DNA from: Pontiellaceae bacterium
Lineage (GTDB): Bacteria; Verrucomicrobiota; Kiritimatiellia; Kiritimatiellales; Pontiellaceae
Length of the DNA stretch: 64,000 bases
Reading direction: 5' to 3'
NCBI GenBank assembly: GCA_016937945.1
Contig: JAFGVP010000013.1
Coordinates: 1-64,000 of the forward strand
This document shows, one piece after another, positions 1 through 7,367 of the stretch (the first letter of the stretch is position 1; the number at the start of each line of letters is the position of its first letter). A model generated the notes under the pieces. That model was given only the letters and a program-made list of their open reading frames with translations. It was not told where the DNA came from and made no database searches. The position numbers were made by a program, and so were the translations under genes.

Positions 1-468
1 CACAAGATCCACGGCCAGCAGATCGAGATACAACCGGTCCGGCGGGTGGATCTGGCCGCAGGCACGGTGAAACGCAGGGTTGGCATAAATCAGTTCGGAG
101 GGAAGGATTGCTTCAGAAAGCAGCTGCTGGCTGCCATGCAGGTCGGCCAGCAATTCGTTCAGCAGACGGGCGCGCTGAATGAGTCCTTCTGAAATCAGAT
201 CCCACTCGTCCGGCGAAATAATCAGGGGCATCGGATCGAGTTCCCATGGCCGATTCTGGCTGCCGGGATCATCGAACGTATTGTAGGTCATTCCGTTCTG
301 GCGAATAATCCGCTGAGCCCGCTGCCATCGAAGATGAATGTTTTCCGATCCGTATGCGTCAAACCGCTCCAGCATGGTCATCCAATGGGGACGCACGGTG
401 CCGTCTGCTGTTTTCATTTCAGGATAGGCCCCGGCAGACGGGGCATACTGTTCGATCAATTGCTGCAT
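1..468 (-). CDS. Circularly permuted ATP-grasp protein, second copy (3' end outside window)
   Basis: Only the first 156 codons are visible; the gene runs off the left edge. It starts with MQQLIEQYAPSAGAYPEMK and reads on to a stretch ending AFHRACGQIHPPDRLYLDLLAVDLV. It resembles the N-terminal part of the first ATP-grasp gene of this cluster (4744-6207): both have an 'RxQRIIRxNGMTYNxFDD/GITFNVYGD' block, then 'PxIISPDEWDLISEGLIQRARLLNELLADLHG', matching 'PRIINGTEWNAVEAGLKQRI' followed by 'FIDDIYH'. These blocks are typical of the DUF404/DUF407 circularly permuted ATP-grasp families, predicted to form peptide-like bonds using ATP. The ATG lies 12 bases after the transglutaminase stop, with an AGGA-type ribosome site between them, so it is the fourth gene of the minus-strand operon. 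The catalytic half cannot be checked here. Confidence 0.85.
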   Translation of the reverse strand, partial: MQQLIEQYAPSAGAYPEMKTADGTVRPHWMTMLERFDAYGSENIHLRWQRAQRIIRQNGMTYNTFDDPGSQNRPWELDPMPLIISPDEWDLISEGLIQRARLLNELLADLHGSQQLLSEAILPSELIYANPAFHRACGQIHPPDRLYLDLLAVDLV

Positions 469-480
469 GTCGTCCTCTTT

Positions 481-3400
481 TTATGCCCGTCGGAGGTCCA
501 GAGTAACCATCGAATCGATGTCATGTTCCAGTCGGCGCGCCAGCATGGGGCCCGGCGTATGTCCGAACGGTTTAAATCGTTCAGCCCGCCTTGTTTCGGC
601 TTCAAGTGCATTAATCGGAAATACTTCATGGCTTCTTCCTCCTGGGTGGCTCACGAAATAGGTGCAGCCTCCGATGGCGTGTGCGTTGTAGATATCAAGA
701 AGGTCGAAAACAAGCGGGGCATGGGGCGGAATCGTCGGGTGCAGGCAGCTGGGAGGCTGCCACGCCCGGTAGCGGACGCCCGCCACAAATTCGCCGGTTT
801 TTCCTGTAGGAGTGAGAGGGATTTCTATCCCGTTGACAGCGATGCTCTGCCGCTTCGAATCCATTCCGGTGACATGGACCTGCAGTCGCTCAAGGGACGA
901 GTCTACATAACGGACGGTACCGCCGGCGCCGGCCTCTTCGCCAAGAACCAGCCATGGTTCGATGGCCCGCCGCAATTCGATCGTCACTTCGTCATACTGC
1001 ACGGTTCCGATAATGGGGAAACGAAACTCATAATGTGTTTCGAACCATTCCTGCCGGAAGGGGAAGCCTGCCTTGTTCAGATCGTTGATCACCGTGGAAA
1101 AGTCGTCCGATACAAAGTGCGGAAGCAGAAAGCGGTCGTGCAGTCCGGAACCCCAGCGGGTAAGCGGTTCACGATAGGGATTATTCCAGAAATGAGCAAT
1201 CAGGGCACGCAGCAGCAACTGCTGGGTAAGGCTCATGCGGGCATGCGGCGGCATTTCAAATCCGCGGAACTCAACGAGTCCGAGGCGCCCGGTCGTACTG
1301 TCCGGAGAATAAAGTTTATCAATGCAGAATTCGGCCCGGTGGGTATTTCCTGTCAGGTCGGTCAGCAGATGGCGGAATACGCGATCTACCAGCCACGGAG
1401 GTAATTCATTTCCGCCCGGATCCGGAATCTGCCGGAAGGCGATCTCCATTTCGTAGGCAGCTTCCGGGCGCCCTTCATCCATCCGTGGCGCCTGCGAGGT
1501 CGGTCCGATGAACAGTCCGCTGAACAGATAGCTGAGCGATGGATGGTTGTTCCAATATCCGATCAGGGATTTAAGGAGGTCCGGTCGGCGCAGGAACGGC
1601 GAGTCCGCCGGCGTCGCACCGCCCACGACCACATGGTTGCCTCCGCAGGTTCCCGTGTGGCGGCCGTCGAGCTGGAATTTATCGGTCCGAAGCAGCCACT
1701 GACGGGCTTCTTCGTAAAGCACGTGGGTGTTGTTCACCATCTCCCACCAGGAATGGGCCGGCTGGATGTTAACCTCAATGACGCCGGGGTCCGGCGTAAC
1801 CTTCATGTTTTCGATGCGCGGATCATGTGGAGGAGTGTAGCCTTCCAGCAACACGGGCATTCCGGTTGCCGCTGCGGCAGCTTCCACGGCACTGACCAGA
1901 TCCAGATAATCTTCGATCGTGGAGAGCGGCGGCATGAAGACATAAAGCCGGCCTCTCCGGGCTTCCACACAGAGCGCGGTCCGAACCACCCACTCGGCGG
2001 ATTCGTTGATTTTTGGCCATTGGTCTGCCTCTTTCGCTTTTCTTTCGGTCGGTGGCTTGTTCGCCTGCTGGCGTACGCGCGGTGCCGGTGGCGGAAGCGG
2101 GTTTCGGAAGGCCGAAGGATCATCCGGCATGAGTACCTGTCGGTCATCGGGGTGAACCCAGGGGAGCCGTTCCAGCGGCAGGCGGAGGCCCAGCGGCGAA
2201 TCACCGGGAATCACGAAAAGGTGCTTGCTGCGGAGCATCCAGAGTCCGCTGTGCCAGGTCGGGCCATCCTTGTCGTAGATACGGCGCTGAATGGGCAGTA
2301 CGTATCCGATCGGGTTTTCAAGTCCCTGCCGGAAGAGTCGCAGCAGCTTTTCCCGTTCGCGGGCATCGTCCAGCTTGCAGTCAAACGGATCAATATTCAG
2401 CGGTAGATCCTCTTCCCTCAGTGAAAACCGGATGGGGTCTTCAAATGCCGGGGCAATGTAGCGGTCCGGTACATTGAGCTGCCGCGTGATCTCTTCCGTA
2501 AGCAGCCTGGCCTGTTCATGCCCGTATCCGTAGTCCTTTTCCTCGCAGGCGATCAGCTCTTCGCTGTGCCAAATGGGATGGCCGTCCCTGCGCCAGTAGA
2601 GTCCGATGGCCCAGCGGGGGAGCGGTTCTCCCGGGTACCATTTGCCCTGTCCAAAATGGAGCAGTCCGCCGGGAGCGAAACGATCGCGAAGGCGCCGGAT
2701 CAGTTTTTCAGAAATTGTTTTTTTTGTTGGTCCCGTGGCGGCGCCGTTCCACTCTTCACCCTCCATGTCCGTTGCTGAGACGAAAGTGGGCTCGCCGCCC
2801 ATGCTGAGGCGGACATCGCCCTCCTGCAGCGCACGGTCAACCTGATCGCCGAGATTCAGGATCGCCTGCCATTGACCATCGCTGTAAGGCTTGGTTACCC
2901 GCGGATCTTCATGCATCCGGGTGACGTTCATCTCTACATCAAAATCAACCTTGCACGGCGACAGTGCACCTTCGATCGGTGCCGCTCCGAGTGCTTCGGA
3001 GGACGCTGTCAGCGGGATATGCCCTTCGCCGCAGAAAAGTCCGCTGGTGGCATCGAGTCCGACCCATCCGGCACCCGGAAGATACACTTCACACCAGGCA
3101 TGCAGATCGCAGACATCCTTGGAAACTCCGGCTGGCGCATCCGGATCGACCGGTTTTTCATCGGCAACGAGCTGGATGGAATAGCCTGAGACAAAACGGG
3201 CCGCGAGTCCTTTACTGCGAAACAGGTGTACCAGCAGCCACGCAAAGTCGCGGCAGCTGCCTTCGCCTCTGGAGAGTGTTTCTTCCGGCGAATAAACCCC
3301 CGGATCCATACGCAGGGTATAGTTCAGCCGTTTGTTGACCAGCTGGTTAACGTGGGACAGAAAGTCGATGATGCCGCGTTCCGATGCATCGATTTCATCC

Positions 3401-3792
3401 AGCAGTGCCGAAAAAAGCGGTTCCGTCGGAAGTGGTTCAAGGTAGTGGTCCAGCTCCCGGCGCAGAGACGGTGCATAGTCAAACGGATAGTTTTCCGCAT
3501 ATTTTTCGAGGAAAAAGTCAAACGGGTTGATCGGCTTCAGTTCTGCCACCAGATCGACTTGCACCACGAACTCTTCGGTGGTTTCCGGAAAGACAAGCCG
3601 GGCCTGATGGTTGTTTTGCGGATCCTGAACCCAGTTGATGAAGTGTTCTTTCGGTAGGATTTTCAGCGAATAACTGACAATCGGCGTCCGGCAGTGCGGA
3701 GTGGGGCGAAGACGGATGAGTTGCGCATCCAGCTGGACGGGCCGGTCGTAGTGATAGTGGGTCGTATGATGAAGCGCGACGCGAATAGCCAT
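481..3792 (-). CDS. Transglutaminase-like / DUF2126 protein
   Basis: A 1103-residue protein. Residues 1-90 match the bacterial transglutaminase N-terminal region. The core follows with a complete-looking triad: Cys180 in GEGSCRDFAWLLVHL, His231 in CDLHAWCEVY and Asp247 in GWVGLDATSG. The rest, from about residue 300, is the long DUF2126 region, which appears in this fusion in many bacteria. Family knowledge predicts a papain-fold peptidase or transglutaminase working with the neighbouring ATP-grasp and alpha-E proteins; the substrate is unknown. I start it at ATG 3792 (MAIRVALHHT): the 58-residue upstream extension lies wholly inside the previous gene and has no family character. The start is 4 bases after the alpha-E stop, so translation is probably coupled. 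Confidence 0.93.
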   Translation of the reverse strand: MAIRVALHHTTHYHYDRPVQLDAQLIRLRPTPHCRTPIVSYSLKILPKEHFINWVQDPQNNHQARLVFPETTEEFVVQVDLVAELKPINPFDFFLEKYAENYPFDYAPSLRRELDHYLEPLPTEPLFSALLDEIDASERGIIDFLSHVNQLVNKRLNYTLRMDPGVYSPEETLSRGEGSCRDFAWLLVHLFRSKGLAARFVSGYSIQLVADEKPVDPDAPAGVSKDVCDLHAWCEVYLPGAGWVGLDATSGLFCGEGHIPLTASSEALGAAPIEGALSPCKVDFDVEMNVTRMHEDPRVTKPYSDGQWQAILNLGDQVDRALQEGDVRLSMGGEPTFVSATDMEGEEWNGAATGPTKKTISEKLIRRLRDRFAPGGLLHFGQGKWYPGEPLPRWAIGLYWRRDGHPIWHSEELIACEEKDYGYGHEQARLLTEEITRQLNVPDRYIAPAFEDPIRFSLREEDLPLNIDPFDCKLDDAREREKLLRLFRQGLENPIGYVLPIQRRIYDKDGPTWHSGLWMLRSKHLFVIPGDSPLGLRLPLERLPWVHPDDRQVLMPDDPSAFRNPLPPPAPRVRQQANKPPTERKAKEADQWPKINESAEWVVRTALCVEARRGRLYVFMPPLSTIEDYLDLVSAVEAAAAATGMPVLLEGYTPPHDPRIENMKVTPDPGVIEVNIQPAHSWWEMVNNTHVLYEEARQWLLRTDKFQLDGRHTGTCGGNHVVVGGATPADSPFLRRPDLLKSLIGYWNNHPSLSYLFSGLFIGPTSQAPRMDEGRPEAAYEMEIAFRQIPDPGGNELPPWLVDRVFRHLLTDLTGNTHRAEFCIDKLYSPDSTTGRLGLVEFRGFEMPPHARMSLTQQLLLRALIAHFWNNPYREPLTRWGSGLHDRFLLPHFVSDDFSTVINDLNKAGFPFRQEWFETHYEFRFPIIGTVQYDEVTIELRRAIEPWLVLGEEAGAGGTVRYVDSSLERLQVHVTGMDSKRQSIAVNGIEIPLTPTGKTGEFVAGVRYRAWQPPSCLHPTIPPHAPLVFDLLDIYNAHAIGGCTYFVSHPGGRSHEVFPINALEAETRRAERFKPFGHTPGPMLARRLEHDIDSMVTLDLRRA

Positions 3793-3796
3793 GGGC

Positions 3797-4750
3797 TTAC
3801 TCTCCGTGCTGCAACTGCGGCTCGGGATTGAAGGTGCTGAATATGGAATTATTGATGCCGTTGAGCTTGATCTGAAGGTCATCAATGAATTCGTGCAACC
3901 CGAAATTAATGATGGATTCCGGTGACATTTCCTTAATGTGCATGAGCAGTTGCTGAAGGAGTTCATGCGGCGCTTGCGGGAGGTCGTCGGTAATTCGGTA
4001 CAGGCTGTTCAGGGCCTGCCGCAGGCAGAACAGGATAGAGCGGGGGAAGCCTCGGTCGAGTACAATGAGGCGGATAACCTGATGAGGGTCAATCAGTCCA
4101 TAGTTGCGGGAATAAATCTCCGTTGCATCCAGCGATTGCAGCATCGCCCCCCATTGTAGGTCGTCCAGCGTGGTTCCGACATCGCTGGACTGCGGAAGCA
4201 GATAGAAATATTTTACATTCAGCAGGCGGGACGTTTTATCTGCCCGTTCCAGATATTCGCCGGTGCGCCAGAAGTGGTAGCCCTGTCCGCGTTCCATCGT
4301 CTCAGACACAATGCCGGATATGTGCATGTCCGCATGCTTGATTTCGCGGCAAAGCTCAAATACGCGGGAGTGGAAATGCGCTTTTTCGCGGGTAGCTTCA
4401 GGAACCATTTTCCCCAGCGTATTAAGCTCTTCGAACAGATCCGGAGGCAGGATTTCGCGCAGTCCTCTTGCATTATCCCTTGCCGTGCTCAGGCAACGCG
4501 CGATGGAGTTCGGATATTCCGGATTAAACATCAGGAAATGCATGACATTTTCGCGGGAGGCTTCGCCATAGCGGGCCTTGAAGATCGGCATATCGCCAGT
4601 AATTTCGACCAGCGGCGACCACTGTTCCTCTCCGTTGCCGGTCAGGTCGAGGTTCATATAATAACTGGCCTCAAGAAACCGGGCGGTGTTCGATGCCCGT
4701 TCAACATATCGGGCGGTCCAATAGATGGTGTCAGCGACGCGACTTAACAT
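3797..4750 (-). CDS. Alpha-E domain protein (DUF403)
   Basis: A 317-residue, all-helical protein beginning MLSRVADTIYWTARYVERA, a signature of the alpha-E (DUF403) family. Further typical blocks are the repeated arginine-rich helices such as SIARCLSTARDNARGLRE and FPRSILFCLRQALNSLYRI. The family has no established catalytic activity; it co-occurs almost always with circularly permuted ATP-grasp proteins and transglutaminases and is presumed to act with them. Its ATG overlaps the end of the upstream ATP-grasp gene by 7 bases, and its stop is 4 bases before the DUF2126 gene, so the three are probably one translationally coupled unit. Confidence 0.93.
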   Translation of the reverse strand: MLSRVADTIYWTARYVERASNTARFLEASYYMNLDLTGNGEEQWSPLVEITGDMPIFKARYGEASRENVMHFLMFNPEYPNSIARCLSTARDNARGLREILPPDLFEELNTLGKMVPEATREKAHFHSRVFELCREIKHADMHISGIVSETMERGQGYHFWRTGEYLERADKTSRLLNVKYFYLLPQSSDVGTTLDDLQWGAMLQSLDATEIYSRNYGLIDPHQVIRLIVLDRGFPRSILFCLRQALNSLYRITDDLPQAPHELLQQLLMHIKEMSPESIINFGLHEFIDDLQIKLNGINNSIFSTFNPEPQLQHGE

Positions 4751-6207
4751 GATGCCGCCTCCATTCCGGTTTCAAGGTCAACGACCCAGGTGTCCTTGGT
4801 GCCGCCTCCCTGTGAGGAGTTTACAACCAGAGACCCTTTTTTCAATGCAACGCGGGTCAATCCGCCCGGCAATACATAGGAGTCGTCCCCGCGATGCAGG
4901 ATGAACGGGCGCAGGTCGACATGACGTCCTTCAAAATGATCATCCACCAGAACCGGAGCCCTTGACAGGGTGAGCGTCGGTTGCGAAATATAGTTTCTCG
5001 GGTTTTCGCGGAGTACCTTGACGAACGCATTACGCTCTTTTTCGGTGGAGCGGGGGCCGATCAGGATGCCGTAACCGCCGGATTCACTGGCGGGTTTAAC
5101 CACGAGTTCTTCCAGATTGTCGAGCGTGTATTCAAGGGCCTTTTCATCATAGCAAAGATGGGTCGGGACATTCGGCAGGAGCGGTTCTTCGCCCAGATAG
5201 TACCGGATCATGTCCGGCACGAAGGCGTAGACCACCTTATCGTCTGCAACACCGGTTCCCGGCGCATTGGCCAACGTGAGCCGGCCTTCACGATATGCCG
5301 TCATTAGGCCGCGACAGCCGAGTGCGGAATCGGGCCGAAATACCTCCGGGTCGATGAAGTCGTCATCAATACGCCGGTAAATGACATCGATGCGCTTAAG
5401 TCCATTCGTTGTTTTGGCGCAGACATATTTCCCGTCATAGACCAGATCGCGTCCCTCAACCAGCTGGGCTCCCATCTGACGGGCGAGGAAGGCATGTTCG
5501 AAGTAGGCCGAATTATACATTCCCGGCGTCAGCACGGCTACGGTCGGATTTTCCATGCCTTCAGGGGCGAGATAATGCAGCATTTTATTCAACTGATCCG
5601 GGTAGTCTACGACGCGTCGGACCTGACTGCGGTGAAATACCTCCGGAAAGTTCCGCTTCATCAGGACCCGGTTCAATAGGACGTAAGAGACCCCCGACGG
5701 GACGCGCAGGTTGTCTTCAAGTACGAAGAATGTGCCGTTTTCGTCCCGCACCAGATCGGTGCCCGTGATATGAGCCCAGACGCCTTTGGGCGGATTAAGA
5801 TCCTGACACTGGGGGAGGTAACCTTTGGACGACGTGAACAGCCACTCCGGAATCACGCCGTCGGCAATAATCTCTCGTCTGTGGTAAATGTCGTCGATAA
5901 ACCGGTTAACGGCCTGAATCCGCTGCTTCAATCCGGCTTCAACGGCATTCCATTCCGTGCCGTTTATGATTCGGGGCACAATATCGAACGGAATCGTTCG
6001 CTCTGTGCCGGCTTGATCCCCATACACATTAAACGTGATGCCCATGTTATGCATCGCCGTTTCACTGGCGTCCTGCCGCTTTCGCAGGTCTCCTTCCGGC
6101 AGTCTCTCGATGGCTTCAACAAGCAGACGTGCATCGTTACGTGCGGTCCCTTGATTATCAAACAGCTCATCGAAAAAATTGCCGCTGTCATATTCTTTAA
6201 AATCCAT
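4744..6207 (-). CDS. Circularly permuted ATP-grasp protein (DUF404/DUF407)
   Basis: A 487-residue protein, first gene of the cluster. The start is ATG 6207 (MDFKEYDSGNFFDELFD), preceded by AGGA at suitable spacing; an upstream ATG 24 codons earlier has no such site. Family blocks visible are GVWAHITGTDLVRDENGTFF and FVLEDNLRVPSG (ATP-grasp metal/nucleotide segment), YRRIDDDFIDPEVF, and the permuted Lys-containing strand VVKPASESGGYGILIGPRS. Members are predicted amidoligases forming a peptide-like bond, as proposed from comparative genomics of ATP-grasp amidoligases. The first and last genes of this operon appear to be paralogues, which is the usual arrangement. No regulator or substrate peptide is seen next to it. 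Confidence 0.92.
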   Translation of the reverse strand: MDFKEYDSGNFFDELFDNQGTARNDARLLVEAIERLPEGDLRKRQDASETAMHNMGITFNVYGDQAGTERTIPFDIVPRIINGTEWNAVEAGLKQRIQAVNRFIDDIYHRREIIADGVIPEWLFTSSKGYLPQCQDLNPPKGVWAHITGTDLVRDENGTFFVLEDNLRVPSGVSYVLLNRVLMKRNFPEVFHRSQVRRVVDYPDQLNKMLHYLAPEGMENPTVAVLTPGMYNSAYFEHAFLARQMGAQLVEGRDLVYDGKYVCAKTTNGLKRIDVIYRRIDDDFIDPEVFRPDSALGCRGLMTAYREGRLTLANAPGTGVADDKVVYAFVPDMIRYYLGEEPLLPNVPTHLCYDEKALEYTLDNLEELVVKPASESGGYGILIGPRSTEKERNAFVKVLRENPRNYISQPTLTLSRAPVLVDDHFEGRHVDLRPFILHRGDDSYVLPGGLTRVALKKGSLVVNSSQGGGTKDTWVVDLETGMEAASC

Positions 6208-7367
6208 GTTACATCCTGAGCATGGAATGTGCCATATCCTTTGGGCTCGTTGCGTATAATTTGGGCGTTCGAGACGCAACTGTTGCTATATGAATATTTA
6301 ATGCATGAAAATGTTATAAACCATGTGTCGGAGTTATTTGGTATTAGGATTCATAAATGTATGCTGAATGGTTTGTGTTTACAAATATGTCCATATTGTG
6401 GTGTTTTGTTCGCAGGTTTATGCCAATTCAATTATATGTCCGATGAAGCTTTTCGTTGTAGCTCTTTCCTGAAGTTGGCCGGAGAGGTTGCGGCGATTCG
6501 CTTGATCGGCGAATAGAAGGTCGGGCCGCTGCCGAGACCGCATGCGGTGATGAGGGATTCCATGGTTTTCTTTGGATTCAGTTTCATGATTTTCCGGGCC
6601 TGCAATGGCCGTGCATGGAAACCATCGCGATGACTGGTATTCGCTCACCGTTCGGTCCGGCCGGCTGCGTCTCTATCCGCAATGCTTCAGTGGTCCGCTT
6701 AACCCGTTCTCTGGCCTTCTCCTGCAGAAGTTTCCTGCCCGTTGTTTCAGGGTGACGACGGTCGTCGAGAGCTCGAAGGCGTTGAGTTTTGCGATGAAGC
6801 CGGCCGCCTGATCGTTGCCGGATAAACCTATGCGTTGCTGGGAATGAGATGGGGGGAGGCGGGGTATGAGCTGGTTTATTCCGACTGCAAAGGATTCGAT
6901 ATCGTTAGCGGTTGTCCCTCCGGTGCCATATGGTCATTTTAATTTCGACTCCTGTTCTTCTGGAACAGCCGGTAATGTCCGAGGTGGATATACGAAACGG
7001 GTTTTCCTGAATCAGAATAGAACGAGCTCCTTGATGTTCAGTTTGATTATTCACGGTGTTTTGTTGTGATTGCATGTCTTCTGCCAGGTATACATCCAGA
7101 AAAAAGAGAAGGGGATTATCCCTTTTCGAGGGAAGCCATTACGGATGAAAAAGCAAGTGAATCAATTAAACGATCGATACTCCCGGTTTCCAAAACTGCC
7201 GAAATTCCGGGAAAGGTGGTTCAGCAGATGAAAGTCAACCCCGAGTGGGTGACCGTTGGAAGGTCTGGTTTCCGGATTCTCGAAATGCTTAAACCGTGCG
7301 CGTATCGAGCCGGTACGATACATTCCGGAATCGAATGAGTGTACATAGGGATTAAAGGCGATTAGAT
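6208..7367. other. Gene-poor, decayed interval
   Basis: A 1.16 kb gap with no convincing intact gene. The first part (about 6280-6430) is clearly more AT-rich than its surroundings. On the minus strand, the segment 6432-6900 carries remnants resembling regulatory proteins (listed separately). Short open frames on the plus strand (for example 7066-7338) lack recognisable motifs. The right end should contain the promoter and leader of the GH28-GH105 gene. Confidence 0.6.
6432..6605 (-). pseudogene. AraC-type HTH remnant
   Basis: Reading the minus strand from about 6605 to the TAA at 6432-6434 gives LQARKIMKLNPKKTMESL, then ITACGLGSGPTFYSPIKR and TSPANFRKELQRK. This follows the second helix-turn-helix and C-terminal signature of AraC/XylS regulators (xACGFxSxxYFxRxFKRxxGxSPxxFRK). 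No start codon with an N-terminal half can be joined in frame; a stop lies about 20 codons upstream. Farther upstream, another frame (around 6600-6860) gives text such as LQEKARERVKRTTEALRI and GPNGERIPVIAM, which could be a broken receiver domain. I take it as a decayed regulator, perhaps of the adjacent pectinase-like gene. Confidence 0.5.

Noticed and set aside
3793-3966. N-terminal extension of the transglutaminase gene by 58 residues
   Set aside because: It lies inside the alpha-E gene and the ATG at 3792 fits the family start (MAIRVALHHTTHYHY).
7066-7338. 90-codon plus-strand frame before the GH28-GH105 gene
   Set aside because: Not started by a supported site, no family character, and located in a decayed region.
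7290-7340. Possible fifth operator copy before the GH28-GH105 gene (GAGCCGGTACGATACATTCCGG)
   Set aside because: It aligns with the 34-base motif only with gaps and the GAAA part is misplaced.
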